Assembly: GCA_021201295.1 (NCBI GenBank)
Contig: JAJQFE010000026.1
Span: 1 to 64,000 of the forward strand
Reading direction: 5' to 3'
From: Tannerellaceae bacterium
GTDB lineage: Bacteria > Bacteroidota > Bacteroidia > Bacteroidales > Tannerellaceae
DNA length: 64,000 bases
Below are positions 23,130 through 33,440 of the stretch, in pieces (within the stretch, counting starts at the first letter, position 1; every line of letters begins with the position of its first letter). A model generated the notes under the pieces. That model was not told where the DNA came from, ran no database searches, and saw nothing but the letters and a program-made list of their open reading frames with translations. The translations under genes were made by a program, and so were the position numbers.

Positions 23130-24788
23130 TTAATTTTTCTCTATTTTTTTAATAATATCCCAGTTTATAACTACAGGATAGGTAGTATTTAATCTTTCAA
23201 GCCATACTTTTTCACAGGCTTCCTGTTCTTCTACCGGCCGATTCCAGACTTCCCGGCTACTCACCTCAAATAATAACATGCCATCCCGATATTCCTGGAT
23301 CAGATGATGATATTCCGGATATTTAGCATCAAAATTTTCCGTTTGAAAGATCTCTACCAAATCCCTGAGAAAGAGATCAAAAACCTCCCGCATAAAATCA
23401 CCGGAATACGTTTTGGTGGAAAAAGGATTAGCCATCAGATAAGCAGCGAATTCAGACTGAGGAAAAGACTGGCCATTAAGTATAAATAAAGTATTATTTA
23501 ACCCTTTAGCTTTTTCATAAAAAGCAGGTGTACCGGGAAAATGTTCATGACAGATTTGCTGCAGTTCCTCATAAGCTTCCGGGAAAAAGATATACCCATA
23601 CTCTTTTTTCATCCGCTCATCATATCCCTTATATAACTCAAAATTCCATTCATCTCTTCCCATCAGACGTATTAAAGCATCTTTTTCTTCATCAAATGAA
23701 GGAATATCCTTTTTACCTAATAATTTAAGAATGTGATATCCATGTCGTGTTTTGACCGGAGCACTGATTTCTCCGGGAGTATTTAAAGAAAAAGCAGCAA
23801 TTTCAAAAGGTTCAACCATTTCTCCTACACCAAAAAAAGGTAGAACTCCTCCATTAGCAGCAGTTTTATCTTCTGAAAATTCTTTAGCCAATGCTTCAAA
23901 TTCTTCTCCCGAATTTATTTTTTGTATAATTTCCTGTGCTTTGTTCAGGGTTTGTTCTTCATCTGATTCAGACGGGTTTTCCGGAAAAGCTAATAGAATA
24001 TGGGCTACTTTCACTAATCCAGGATTAGGCCGGCTACTGTGAACTTTTATGATATGATAACCATAGGAGGTACGTACCGGCAAAGAATAGGTTCCGATCG
24101 GGGTATTATAGACTGCTTCATCAAAAGCCTTTAAAGATTTATAAGGAAGAAAGTTTTTCATATAACGAAAATCAACATGGAGATCAGAGTCATATGATAC
24201 ATGCTCTTCGTGGTGGTGATGATCTTCTCCATGGTGGTCATGGCCATGATGATGAGTATGATGATATTTTTGAGCCAGTTCTTTCCCCACTATCTCAAAA
24301 TCTTCTCCAGCCTGTAATCGCTGATAAACTCTCGTAGCTTCATCATAAATAGCCAGTGTATCTTTAGGAAAAACCGGTCCATGTAAATGAAAAAAAATCT
24401 GACTGATTTCTAATACGTTTTTCTTTCGGTCATAGATCCGTTTAGCTGCCGCTTCTTCTGCTGTTTTATCTGAAAGATAACTGGATTTTAATTGAGTACG
24501 ATACATATTCAGTTCTCTCTCGAAAGAACTATTTTTATCCAGTCCTAAGGCTTCTGCTTCCGCGACTTTCAGTTTAAAGTTTTTAAAGAGTTCGACATAA
24601 TTCTTTACCGACTCTTCATTAGAAAAATCAATCTCATTATTTTTAGAAGCAATGAATCTGAATTCAGCCAACGAAACTGGCTTTCCGGCCACTGTCATTA
24701 TTACAGAATCCGGAGAAATGTCTGCTTTCGCAGCAAAACCGATCAATACAAATGATAATAACAGGATTTTTTTCATTACATTTTTCAT
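23130..24788 (-). CDS. Periplasmic peptidyl-prolyl isomerase with histidine-rich loop
   Basis: 552 aa with a signal peptide; the start may be four codons further in (MKKILLLSFVLIGFAAKA). Two parvulin domains are visible: about 125-255, ending in SYGYHIIKVHSSRP, and about 258-365 (VKVAHILLAFPENPSESDEE to GYHILKLLGKKD). The first is interrupted by a histidine-rich insertion at 176-196 with 13 His in 21 residues (24201-24263), which could bind zinc, nickel or copper. A helical C-terminal region follows. First of three consecutive chaperone-type genes. Confidence 0.88.
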   Translation of the reverse strand: MKNVMKKILLLSFVLIGFAAKADISPDSVIMTVAGKPVSLAEFRFIASKNNEIDFSNEESVKNYVELFKNFKLKVAEAEALGLDKNSSFERELNMYRTQLKSSYLSDKTAEEAAAKRIYDRKKNVLEISQIFFHLHGPVFPKDTLAIYDEATRVYQRLQAGEDFEIVGKELAQKYHHTHHHGHDHHGEDHHHHEEHVSYDSDLHVDFRYMKNFLPYKSLKAFDEAVYNTPIGTYSLPVRTSYGYHIIKVHSSRPNPGLVKVAHILLAFPENPSESDEEQTLNKAQEIIQKINSGEEFEALAKEFSEDKTAANGGVLPFFGVGEMVEPFEIAAFSLNTPGEISAPVKTRHGYHILKLLGKKDIPSFDEEKDALIRLMGRDEWNFELYKGYDERMKKEYGYIFFPEAYEELQQICHEHFPGTPAFYEKAKGLNNTLFILNGQSFPQSEFAAYLMANPFSTKTYSGDFMREVFDLFLRDLVEIFQTENFDAKYPEYHHLIQEYRDGMLLFEVSSREVWNRPVEEQEACEKVWLERLNTTYPVVINWDIIKKIEKN

Positions 24789-24905
24789 ATTTTATACATA
24801 CACAAAAAATACCGTATAATAAACGGGGAAATAACTAAAATAGTATATTTCCCCCCTCTCATATTTTTATGTTTTATAAAGTACGCTTTCCTATTCGTCA
24901 TTCTT

Positions 24906-27092
24906 TTAATTGGCCATTTCCGATAAGAATTTAATACGGACCAACCGGATCTCTTCTTCTGTATAATCACTACCTAATTCTTCGATAGCATCTTCAAGCC
25001 CATCTGTCTCCGAATCCTTAAAATATTCATATATATCTTCAATATGATCTTCATCCATCACATCATTTAGAAAATAGTCAATATTAATCCGGGTTCCGGA
25101 ATAAACAATCGCTTCTATTTCATCCAGAAGTTCTGTAAATTCCAATCCTTTTGTCAGTGCAATATCATCTAAAGCTACTTTCCTATCAATACTCTGCACG
25201 ATCCAGACCTTTAATTTAGACTTATTAGCCACAGTACGGACCCGAAGGTCTTCCGGGCGTTCAATCTCATTCTCCTCTACATGCCTGCAGATCAGTTCCA
25301 CAAACTCTTTACCATATCGTTTAGCTTTTCCGGCTCCTACTCCGGGTATATTCTGTAATTCCTCCAGAGTAACAGGATAGGTAGTTGCCATAGCTTCCAA
25401 TGACGGATCCTGAAAGATCACGAAAGGAGGCACTTCCAGACGTTTGGATAATTTTTTACGCAAATCCTTCATCATAGAATACAGAATAGGATCCACAGCA
25501 CTTGTAGCTCCTCCTCTTACCGGTACTTCTTCTTCGTCGTCGTCAAATTCATTATCTTTAATAATCTTGAATGATTTCGGTTTTTTTAAAAATTCTTTTC
25601 CTTTTTCAGAAATCTTTAATAAACCATAATTCTCTATATCTTTTATCAGATAACCGGCAATTAAAGCCTGACGGATTACTGCATTCCAAATCTTTTCATC
25701 TTCATCCTGACCGGATCCAAAAACTTCCAGTTCAGTATGTTTATACGATTGGATTTCAGAGGTTTCATTACCAACTAAAATATTAACTACATAATCTGCT
25801 TTAAATTTTTCTTTTAATGTGCTGACAACTCCCAATACAGCACTCAACATATCTTTTGCTTCCACTTGTTTTTTAGGGTTCAAACAGTTATCACAATTTC
25901 CACATTCATCTTCCATGTATTCTTCCCCGAAGTAGTGCAAAAGCACTTTCCTACGGCATACAGCTGTTTCGGCGTAAGCTGCGGTCTCAAGAAGAAGTTG
26001 TTTTCCTATTTCTTGTTCAGCTACAGGTTTTCCCTGCATAAATTTTTTCAGCTTTTGTAAATCCTTATAAGCATAAAAGGCAATACATTGGCCTTCACCG
26101 CCATCCCGTCCGGCACGCCCGGTCTCCTGATAATATTCTTCCAGACTTTTAGGAATGTCATAATGGATCACATACCGGACATCCGGTTTATCAATTCCCA
26201 TTCCAAAAGCAATAGTTGCCACGATCACATCTGCCTGTTCCATCAGAAAAGCATCCTGATTAGCTGTACGCATCTGGGAGTCCATACCAGCATGGTAAGA
26301 TAAGGCTTTGATTCCATTGGCTTTCAGAATATCAGCAAATTTCTCTACTTTTTTCCGGCTCAAACAATAAATAATTCCGGATTTTCCTTCATTGGACTTA
26401 ATATACTTAATAATATCCTTATTTATATTATTCCCTTTGGAACGGATCTCATAATATAAATTGGAACGATTGAATGAAGATTTGAATACCGTAGCATCAA
26501 TTATTCCCAGATTTTTCTGTATATCATGCTGTACTTTAGGAGTTGCAGTTGCGGTTAAGGCTATCAACGGGCGTTTACCAATTTCATTAATAATGGGGCG
26601 GATCCGGCGGTATTCAGGACGAAAATCATGTCCCCATTCAGAAATACAATGTGCTTCATCGACTGCATAAAATGAGATATTTACCTGACGCAAAAAATCC
26701 ACATTTTCTTCTTTGGTCAAAGATTCGGGTGCTACATACAGCAATTTGGTACGCCCGGCCATAATATCTTCTTTTACCTGATCTATAGTAGATTTATTCA
26801 AAGAAGAATTAATAAAATGTGCAACACCATCCTCTTCACTGAAGTTACGCATAGCATCTACCTGATTTTTCATCAGGGCAATCAACGGTGATATGACAAT
26901 GGCAGTTCCTTCCATCATAATAGAAGGTAATTGATAGCAAAGAGATTTCCCTCCCCCGGTAGGCATTAGGACAAAAGTGTCATTTCCGGCCAAGACATTT
27001 TCAATAATTGCTTTTTGGTTTCCTTTAAAAGTATCAAATCCAAAATATGTTTTAAGCTTTTCGGTCAAGTTATCCTTCTTTGCCATATACAA
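24906..27092 (-). CDS. recQ: ATP-dependent DNA helicase RecQ
   Basis: 728 aa 3'-5' helicase for recombination and fork repair. Walker A PTGGGKS (44-50), DEAH box (145-148), the aromatic-rich SEWGHDFRPEYRRIRP segment, motif VI (QETGRAGRDG), the four-cysteine zinc site (CRRKVLLHYFGE to CGNCDNC) and a C-terminal HRDC domain (about 580-650) are all present. It follows clpX by 22 nt. The start may be two codons in (MAKKDN). Intact, in contrast to mutL and ung. Confidence 0.97.
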   Translation of the reverse strand: MYMAKKDNLTEKLKTYFGFDTFKGNQKAIIENVLAGNDTFVLMPTGGGKSLCYQLPSIMMEGTAIVISPLIALMKNQVDAMRNFSEEDGVAHFINSSLNKSTIDQVKEDIMAGRTKLLYVAPESLTKEENVDFLRQVNISFYAVDEAHCISEWGHDFRPEYRRIRPIINEIGKRPLIALTATATPKVQHDIQKNLGIIDATVFKSSFNRSNLYYEIRSKGNNINKDIIKYIKSNEGKSGIIYCLSRKKVEKFADILKANGIKALSYHAGMDSQMRTANQDAFLMEQADVIVATIAFGMGIDKPDVRYVIHYDIPKSLEEYYQETGRAGRDGGEGQCIAFYAYKDLQKLKKFMQGKPVAEQEIGKQLLLETAAYAETAVCRRKVLLHYFGEEYMEDECGNCDNCLNPKKQVEAKDMLSAVLGVVSTLKEKFKADYVVNILVGNETSEIQSYKHTELEVFGSGQDEDEKIWNAVIRQALIAGYLIKDIENYGLLKISEKGKEFLKKPKSFKIIKDNEFDDDEEEVPVRGGATSAVDPILYSMMKDLRKKLSKRLEVPPFVIFQDPSLEAMATTYPVTLEELQNIPGVGAGKAKRYGKEFVELICRHVEENEIERPEDLRVRTVANKSKLKVWIVQSIDRKVALDDIALTKGLEFTELLDEIEAIVYSGTRINIDYFLNDVMDEDHIEDIYEYFKDSETDGLEDAIEELGSDYTEEEIRLVRIKFLSEMAN

Positions 27093-27114
27093 TATTATTA
27101 AATCGTATTTTATT

Positions 27115-28344
27115 CTATGCTAACTGCAAACGATTGACATCTGACTTTTCAAATTGTTCTTTTGCATAATCAAATGTTACATGAAGTTCTTTACAGTCCG
27201 AGGAGGGCATGCTATACATGGCATCCATCATTACTCCTTCCACAATTGAGCGCAATCCACGGGCTCCTAATTTAAATTCAAGGGCTTTATCAACAATAAA
27301 CTCATAGACGGACTCATCAAATGTAAGTTTTATTCCGTCCATTTCAAAAAGTTTTACATATTGTTTTATAATAGAATTTTTAGGTTCTGTCAAAATACTC
27401 CGTAAGGTATTTCTATCTAAGGGGTTTAAATAAGTCAGAATAGGAAGCCGACCAATTATTTCAGGTATTAATCCAAATGATTTCAGGTCAGTCGGGGTTA
27501 TATATTTTAATAGATTATTCCGGTCCACTGTTGCAGTATCTTTACTGGCCGCATAGCCTACCACACGCGTATTCAACCGTTTGGCAATTTTCTTTTCTAT
27601 GCCATCAAAAGCACCCCCACAGATAAAAAGAATATTTTTTGTATCCACTGGGATCATTTTCTGCTCGGGATGTTTACGTCCTCCCTGTGGAGGGACATTG
27701 ACTATCGAACCTTCCAGAAGCTTCAGAAGTCCCTGTTGAACACCTTCACCACTTACATCCCGCGTAATGGAAGGATTATCACTTTTACGTGCGATCTTAT
27801 CTATTTCATCAATAAAAACAATTCCACGCTGGGCAGTTTCCACATCATAATCAGCGGCCTGTAACAGACGGGTTAAAATACTTTCAACATCTTCTCCCAC
27901 ATATCCGGCTTCCGTAAGAACTGTCGCATCTACAATTGAAAAAGGGACATGCAAAAGCTTAGCAATCGTACGGGCCAGTAAAGTCTTACCCGTCCCGGTA
28001 GCTCCAACCATAATAATATTGGATTTCTCAATTTCCACATCATCGGAAGTAATTTTTTGCAATAACCGTTTATAATGATTATAAACAGAAACAGAAAGAT
28101 ACCGCTTAGCATCACCCTGTCCGATCACATACTGATCAAGAAAATCTTTTATATCTTTCGGCTTAGGAAGCCCATTCTGGTTTAAACCAAAAGAGCTTCT
28201 GGGAGCCGGCATTTGTTCTTTCACAATTTCATACGCCTGTTGCGCACATTCATCACATATTGCACCGGATATTCCGTTTATCAACATACTAACATCCCGG
28301 CTACCCCGACCGCAAAATGTGCATATTTCACCTGTTTTGGCCAT
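27115..28344 (-). CDS. clpX: ATP-dependent Clp protease ATPase subunit ClpX
   Basis: 409 aa unfoldase partner of ClpP. Zinc-binding cysteines are at 8, 11, 30 and 33. Walker A reads GATGTGKT (114-121) where family members normally have GPTGxGKT. Walker [10 protein letters not shown], pore loop GYVGED, the RKH-type loop (GGRKHPEQK) and sensor 2 (GARGLRSI) are present. It follows clpP by 26 nt. It ends with TAG, one of several natural TAG stops in the window. Confidence 0.98.
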   Translation of the reverse strand: MAKTGEICTFCGRGSRDVSMLINGISGAICDECAQQAYEIVKEQMPAPRSSFGLNQNGLPKPKDIKDFLDQYVIGQGDAKRYLSVSVYNHYKRLLQKITSDDVEIEKSNIIMVGATGTGKTLLARTIAKLLHVPFSIVDATVLTEAGYVGEDVESILTRLLQAADYDVETAQRGIVFIDEIDKIARKSDNPSITRDVSGEGVQQGLLKLLEGSIVNVPPQGGRKHPEQKMIPVDTKNILFICGGAFDGIEKKIAKRLNTRVVGYAASKDTATVDRNNLLKYITPTDLKSFGLIPEIIGRLPILTYLNPLDRNTLRSILTEPKNSIIKQYVKLFEMDGIKLTFDESVYEFIVDKALEFKLGARGLRSIVEGVMMDAMYSMPSSDCKELHVTFDYAKEQFEKSDVNRLQLA

Positions 28345-28370
28345 AGTAGGACTCTATACTTCGATTTGTA

Positions 28371-29033
28371 TTATTTACGGGTTAATATATCATCAATCAT
28401 TCCATACTCTTTGGCCTCCTCCGCATTCATCCAATAATCACGGTCACCATCTCTTTCTACTACATCATATGGTCTTCCGGCATGTTCCGAAATAATAGTA
28501 TAAAGTTCTTTTTTCACCTTCAGGATCTCACGGGCTGCAATCTCAATATCTGAGGCTTGCCCCTGCGCACCGCCTAACGGCTGATGGATCATGACACGGG
28601 AATGTTTCAAAGCAAAACGCTTCCCTTTTGTTCCGGCAACCAGTAAAACAGAAGCCATAGAAGCTGCAATTCCCGTACAAATAGTAGAGACATCACTCCC
28701 AATAAACTGCATAGTATCATAAATGCCATAACCGGCATATACAGAGCCACCCGGAGAATTAATATAAATAGAAATATCTTTTCCGGGGTCACTCGAATCC
28801 AGGAAAAGTAACTGTGCCTGGATTACATTCGCGGTATAATCATCTACCTGAGTTCCCAAAAAGATAATCCGATCCATCATCAGACGGGAAAACACATCCA
28901 TTTGAGCTACATTTAACTGACGTTCTTCTATAATAGTGGGAGAAATATAACTGCTGGTTATGTTTATGTAACTATCCAGTGCGGCACTGTTCATTCGTAA
29001 ATGCTTAGTAGCATATTTTCTAAAATCTTCCAT
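28371..29033 (-). CDS. clpP: ATP-dependent Clp protease proteolytic subunit ClpP
   Basis: 220 aa serine protease. The catalytic triad is visible: Ser125 in GIAASMAS, His150 in MIHQPLGG, and Asp at about 199 in DRDYWM. It has an N-terminal extension of about 20 residues, usual in Bacteroidales. It lies between tig and clpX, the conserved tig-clpP-clpX order, and has its own candidate promoter at 29109-29140. Confidence 0.98.
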   Translation of the reverse strand: MEDFRKYATKHLRMNSAALDSYINITSSYISPTIIEERQLNVAQMDVFSRLMMDRIIFLGTQVDDYTANVIQAQLLFLDSSDPGKDISIYINSPGGSVYAGYGIYDTMQFIGSDVSTICTGIAASMASVLLVAGTKGKRFALKHSRVMIHQPLGGAQGQASDIEIAAREILKVKKELYTIISEHAGRPYDVVERDGDRDYWMNAEEAKEYGMIDDILTRK

Positions 29034-29108
29034 ATCTACATCTAAATTATATAGTTATTTCCGTAAACACACAGAAAAGGGATTACTCCCTCTTTCTCAA
29101 CGAAATAA

Positions 29109-29140
29109 CAAAGTTATAAATAAATTTCTGAAAGAAACAA
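29109..29140 (-). promoter_or_regulatory. Candidate promoter for clpP-clpX-recQ
   Basis: On the minus strand a TTG (29140-29138) lies 21 nt before TAACTTTG (29116-29109), fitting the Bacteroidota consensus with slightly long spacing. It is about 75 nt upstream of clpP. A second TAACTTTG at 29163-29156 lacks a well-placed TTG. Confidence 0.5.
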
Positions 29141-29215
29141 CTTATTTGTTATCCACAAAGTTAAAAATTAGAGAGAAATCCCTTTTTTCTATTAATCAAT
29201 TACTTACGCGATTAT

Positions 29216-30580
29216 TTATTGAACATTTTCTTTAAATAATTTGTTAAATTCATCTGGTGTCACCTCTTTCACGTTGATCTTTACCTGTTGCTTCAACCAC
29301 TCAGCCAGTTTTTCCTCTACAGCACGATCAATTACATTCTGCAAGGTCTGTTTGTTTTTCAACAAATCTTTCGCATAATTAGCTAATACATCTTCCGGAA
29401 CGGTCAGCATACCATACTGAGCAAATTGGGCTTTCGCTACCCGTTTACCGAATTCTTCAATATCCGACTCTTCAACCTTAATATCATTTTTCTTTACAAT
29501 ACTTTCTTTAATCAGATGATATTTCAGGTCATCCATAATCTGAGGATAATCTTCGTCAATTTTCTCCGGAGTATTATTTTCATTAGTGGTCAGTAACCAA
29601 CATTTTAACAAATTATCTGCAAACTGCAGATCTCCGGCTTTAGAAATAAGTAATTCCCGTGCATCTGTCAGGAATTTATAGTTACTCTGAGGTTCAAATT
29701 GCTCAGCCAGTGTTCCTTTAATTTTATTCCTGAACTCTTCTTCAGAAGAAACAGTACCTTCACCTAAGACTTTATCAAATAATTCCTGATTGATTTCTGC
29801 TTCTTTGTGACGGGTTATTTCTTTAATTTCAAATCTAAAATCACCGGTCAGGTTTGGTACCTCCGTTTTATCCACTTTCAGGAACGCAGCAATCTCAGCC
29901 TCTGCACCTTCATATGCTTTATAAGGATTGAAAATAACTACAGAATTATTTTTTGCACCGATAAATTTAGCTTTCTCAGCCTCATCTTTCATATACAAAG
30001 GCATCACCACTGCATCTTCGACAACGATACCTCCTTCTTTTGGAGCACTATTTTCCAATTCGGCAACAGTACCTTTGACCAGGTCTTTTTCTCCTACTTC
30101 TTCAGCCGTATCATACGACCCGAAATTAGCACGATAGGATTCAATTTGTTTATTCACCATCTCCTCATCAATGGCTACCTGATAAAAATCTAAGCTATTC
30201 TTCTTGTTCAGAGTTATGTTAATCTCCGGAGCAAAAGCCACATCAAAACAAAATTCAAAAGTTTCCTGTGTATCAAAATCAATCTCTTTCTGTTCTGTTT
30301 CATTAGGCAGGGGCTCTCCCAAAATATTTAACTGATTTTCGCAGATATATTTAAAAAGATTTTCAGAAACCAATTTATTTACCTCTTCTGCCAGCACATG
30401 TTTTTCATACATTTTTTTGATCATCCCCATAGGCACCATCCCTTTACGGAATCCCGAGATATTAGCTTTCTGACGGAAATTCCGCAGGCTTTTCTCCACC
30501 TGATCAGCATAATCTGCTTTCACTATTTCCATTGTCAGAATACCACTAACGGCATCTGTATTCTTAAGCGAAATATTCAT
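29216..30580 (-). CDS. tig: Trigger factor
   Basis: 454 aa ribosome-bound chaperone. The ribosome-docking signature GFRKG is at 43-47. The central isomerase (FKBP) region is divergent, as in other Bacteroidales, and a long helical C-terminal chaperone domain follows (about 270-454). It heads the tig-clpP-clpX-recQ block and has a good promoter at 30630-30661. Confidence 0.95.
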   Translation of the reverse strand: MNISLKNTDAVSGILTMEIVKADYADQVEKSLRNFRQKANISGFRKGMVPMGMIKKMYEKHVLAEEVNKLVSENLFKYICENQLNILGEPLPNETEQKEIDFDTQETFEFCFDVAFAPEINITLNKKNSLDFYQVAIDEEMVNKQIESYRANFGSYDTAEEVGEKDLVKGTVAELENSAPKEGGIVVEDAVVMPLYMKDEAEKAKFIGAKNNSVVIFNPYKAYEGAEAEIAAFLKVDKTEVPNLTGDFRFEIKEITRHKEAEINQELFDKVLGEGTVSSEEEFRNKIKGTLAEQFEPQSNYKFLTDARELLISKAGDLQFADNLLKCWLLTTNENNTPEKIDEDYPQIMDDLKYHLIKESIVKKNDIKVEESDIEEFGKRVAKAQFAQYGMLTVPEDVLANYAKDLLKNKQTLQNVIDRAVEEKLAEWLKQQVKINVKEVTPDEFNKLFKENVQ

Positions 30581-30629
30581 TCTGAATAATTTATTTAATT
30601 AATTATATGTCCTCGTAAATTTTAGGGTG

Positions 30630-30661
30630 CAAAATTAGACTTATTCTTTTAATCTCGCAAA
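30630..30661 (-). promoter_or_regulatory. Promoter for tig
   Basis: Minus-strand TTTG (30661-30658), 20 nt spacer, TAATTTTG (30637-30630), a near-perfect Bacteroidota sigma-A promoter about 50 nt upstream of the tig start. Confidence 0.65.
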
Positions 30662-30702
30662 TTGTTGACTTAAAATATCCCATTCCTTTTTTTATTTAAA
30701 GG

Positions 30703-30732
30703 TTTGATAATAAAATGTTCTCTTTATCTTTG
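30703..30732 (+). promoter_or_regulatory. Promoter for the CPBP protease gene
   Basis: TTTG (30703-30706), 18 nt spacer, TATCTTTG (30725-30732), 20 nt before the ATG at 30753. It is divergent from the tig promoter. Confidence 0.6.
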
Positions 30733-30752
30733 GAATCTATTTAAATAAAACC

Positions 30753-31655
30753 ATGAGACTAAAAGGTATATATTCCGGAAAATCGGCTTTTTTTCAACTA
30801 TTCATTTTATTAATACTTATTTCGGCGGGAGCCATTCTCTCTTCTGTTCTAAGTGCAGGTTTAATATTTATTCTGTATGGAAGCATTTCCCATATGATGG
30901 AAAACCCTGAGGCATTGAGACTTTACCAATTGTTTACGGCAACCGGAACTTTCTTTTTGCCTGCCTGCATAACCGCCTGGTTGTGTAGTAATTCTCCTTC
31001 TGCATATTTATCATTACAACTCCCTTCTAATCCCAGAGTGTGGGGACTGACACTTATAAGTGTGTTTCTTCTTTCTCCTTTCATTACACTTACAGGATTA
31101 TGGAACAGACATATACGACTGCCACAGTCTATGGAATTTATAGAAAAATGGATACAGGAACAAGAGCTACTGGCAGAACAGTTAACAGATGTACTTTTAA
31201 ATGATAACGGTTTACTGGCTTTTTTTTTCAATATGATTATTATAGCAATTATTGCTGCTATAACAGAAGAATTTTTATTCCGGGGTGCATTACAAAGGAT
31301 ATTGGACAAATGGCTGGGGAATTCTCATAAGGTAATATGGACGGTTGCTTTTCTGTTTAGCGCTTTTCACCTGCAATTTTACGGGTTTCTGCCTCGTCTT
31401 TTATTAGGAGCTTATTTCAGTTATCTTTTATTTTGGGGGAAAAGTATCTGGCTACCCATATTTGCCCATTTTTCCAATAATGCATTTGCAGTATTTGCTA
31501 TGTCCTCTGAGTCACTCAAGGAAAATGAATATATAAACGGAGATATTCCTGCCAATGAAATGACAACATATATTTTATGGGCTTTTGGTATGCTTGTCCT
31601 GTTTTGTCTTTGTGTAAAAAAACTTCGTTCCTGTTTAACAGAAATAGCAGATTAA
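30753..31655 (+). CDS. CPBP family intramembrane metalloprotease
   Basis: 300 aa integral membrane protein with about eight hydrophobic segments. The CPBP/Abi motifs are present: EExxxR as E172, E173 and R177 ([10 protein letters not shown]), the second-motif histidine at 206 (LFSAFHLQF), and H239 with N243 ([11 protein letters not shown]). Members cleave prenyl or signal-type substrates in the membrane; the substrate here is unknown. It is monocistronic, and its end overlaps the convergent lptB end by four bases. Confidence 0.9.
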   Translation: MRLKGIYSGKSAFFQLFILLILISAGAILSSVLSAGLIFILYGSISHMMENPEALRLYQLFTATGTFFLPACITAWLCSNSPSAYLSLQLPSNPRVWGLTLISVFLLSPFITLTGLWNRHIRLPQSMEFIEKWIQEQELLAEQLTDVLLNDNGLLAFFFNMIIIAIIAAITEEFLFRGALQRILDKWLGNSHKVIWTVAFLFSAFHLQFYGFLPRLLLGAYFSYLLFWGKSIWLPIFAHFSNNAFAVFAMSSESLKENEYINGDIPANEMTTYILWAFGMLVLFCLCVKKLRSCLTEIAD

Positions 31656-32404
31656 AGATTTTTTTTCCGTAGTTGAAAGTCTTTCCCCAGATATTTTTCG
31701 CGTACAATTTCATTTTCCGCTAACGCCTCCGCTGTACCCTGAAAAAGGACCTTACCTTCAAAAAGCAGGTAAGCGCGATCTGTAATACTTAATGTTTCAT
31801 ATACATTATGATCTGTAATTAAAATACCGATATTTTTATGTTTCAATTGTGCCACTATACTCTGAATATCCTGTACAGCAATAGGGTCTACACCGGCAAA
31901 CGGTTCATCCAACATAATAAATTTAGGGTCAATCGCCAGACAACGGGCAATCTCCGCACGCCTTCTTTCTCCTCCTGATAATTGATCCCCCAGATTTTTC
32001 CGCACTTTATGCAAATCAAATTCTGAGATCAGACTCTCCAGTTTTTCTTTTTGATACTCCGGAGTCGTATCTGTCATTTCCAGTACGGAACGAATATTAT
32101 CTTCCACCGTCATTTTCCGGAAAATAGAAGCTTCCTGGGCCAGATACCCAATCCCACTACGGGCTCTTTTATATACCGGGAATTTAGTAATTTCAGTATC
32201 ATTTAAAAATATCTTTCCTTCATTAGGGGTTACCAGACCTACTGTCATATAGAAAGTAGTGGTTTTTCCTGCTCCATTCGGCCCCAGTAAACCTACAATC
32301 TCTCCCTGTTTCACATAAATGGAAACATGGTTTACCACTGTCCGGGTCCTATATTTTTTTACCAAATCCTCTGTGCGGAGGATCATTTCTTGTTCTTCTG
32401 CCAT
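31652..32404 (-). CDS. lptB: LPS export ABC transporter ATPase LptB
   Basis: 250 aa cytoplasmic ATPase that powers LPS extraction from the inner membrane. Walker A GPNGAGKT (41-48), signature LSGGERRR (142-149), Walker [14 protein letters not shown] and the switch histidine ITDH are present. LptB-type sequence throughout ([18 protein letters not shown]). It lies downstream of the DoxX gene on the same strand. Confidence 0.96.
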   Translation of the reverse strand: MAEEQEMILRTEDLVKKYRTRTVVNHVSIYVKQGEIVGLLGPNGAGKTTTFYMTVGLVTPNEGKIFLNDTEITKFPVYKRARSGIGYLAQEASIFRKMTVEDNIRSVLEMTDTTPEYQKEKLESLISEFDLHKVRKNLGDQLSGGERRRAEIARCLAIDPKFIMLDEPFAGVDPIAVQDIQSIVAQLKHKNIGILITDHNVYETLSITDRAYLLFEGKVLFQGTAEALAENEIVREKYLGKDFQLRKKNL

Positions 32405-32595
32405 CCTGATAAAAGATTTAATGCAAAGAAAAGGAATTAATTAGTTTCCTACAAGTCCCCACTACATAACATACTCCACTTCTACAAATAAAGAGAAGGC
32501 TCCCAGTATAAACTGGATAATATCCGGTCAAATACTGAAAGCTTCTCAACTTACAATTTACCAGGCGTTTTGAAACGGAAAATGTAGAAACGGTT

Positions 32596-33054
32596 TTAAT
32601 ACGAGCTCTCTTTATTGGTTTGCCTTTTGAAAAATGCTTCTGCAATAAGCCGGTCCAACGCAAACTTTTCGGACCCCGCCAAAAGCATAATCAAATAGAC
32701 TACTAAATAAACAAATGGTAATTCTTTTACGTTAAACGGATCATCTTTATGAATAACAAAATAGGCCATAATCATCGTAAAGATCATAGGCAATAAAGCC
32801 AGACGATAAAATGCTCTGAAAATAAATCCAATCGAACAGATCAATTCTCCAAAAATAGCCAGTGATAAAGAAATTTTTGAACCAACTCCCAGAGGATTAG
32901 GAAATCCGGCAGACATGACTTCAAAATTTGTCAATTTTTGAATACCGTGTGTCATCAGTAAAATTCCAAAAAAGATCCTGAAAACCAACAGAAAAATTGA
33001 AAACGAAGTATCATTTGGTTTTAAAGGAAACAAAATTCTTATAAGTGAAGTCAT
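32596..33054 (-). CDS. DoxX family membrane protein
   Basis: 152 aa from the ATG at 33052-33054 (MTSLIRILFPLKPNDTSFSI). It has four hydrophobic segments and the DoxX-type opening LLVFRIFFGILLMTHGIQKL. A longer frame reaches back to 33213, but the added part looks like spacer, so the shorter start is chosen. The function of DoxX proteins in this group is not established; redox or quinone-linked roles have been proposed for relatives. Confidence 0.85.
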   Translation of the reverse strand: MTSLIRILFPLKPNDTSFSIFLLVFRIFFGILLMTHGIQKLTNFEVMSAGFPNPLGVGSKISLSLAIFGELICSIGFIFRAFYRLALLPMIFTMIMAYFVIHKDDPFNVKELPFVYLVVYLIMLLAGSEKFALDRLIAEAFFKRQTNKESSY

Positions 33055-33440
33055 CCTGCGACTTTTTAGATTGAATAATAATATAACAAATGAAAGATAA
33101 AAAAGTTGGAAGTATTTGCTTTTTTGTTGGAAAAGTATACAAAACTCTTTCCAGGTTATCAGACATTCCGTAAAGCCTAATTTAAATCCCAGTTTGTATA
33201 TACCCTTTAACAAATAAGTTTAATTTACCATTTTCAATGTATTATTTTCTCAGAAGACCTGATCTCTATTTTTTAGAAAGAATAATACTTTTTATCTACA
33301 CTGGAATAATGAATTAAGAATACATATGGTTCCAGATAAAGAAAAAATCAAAAGATGAGTACTGGAATTTGTTGACATGTGATAATTTAATTCATATATT
33401 TGGCTTTTACTAACTTTATAAAACCTAATACCTATTAGAA
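33055..33440. other. Gene-free region between the DoxX gene and the tryptophanase remnant
   Basis: About 386 nt, AT-rich, divergent. It carries the candidate promoter of the tryptophanase remnant at 33368-33402. I see no clear promoter for the DoxX gene, no RNA gene and no repeat. Confidence 0.6.
33368..33402 (+). promoter_or_regulatory. Candidate promoter of the tryptophanase remnant
   Basis: TTTGTTG (33368-33374), of which the TTG at 33372-33374 lies 20 nt before TATATTTG (33395-33402), a Bacteroidota-type promoter 38 nt upstream of the ATG at 33441. An intact promoter before a broken gene suggests recent inactivation. Confidence 0.55.

Noticed and set aside
32418..32663. An 81-codon open frame on the minus strand below the DoxX gene
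   Set aside because: It overlaps the DoxX gene end in another frame, has no recognisable domain and reads like translated spacer.
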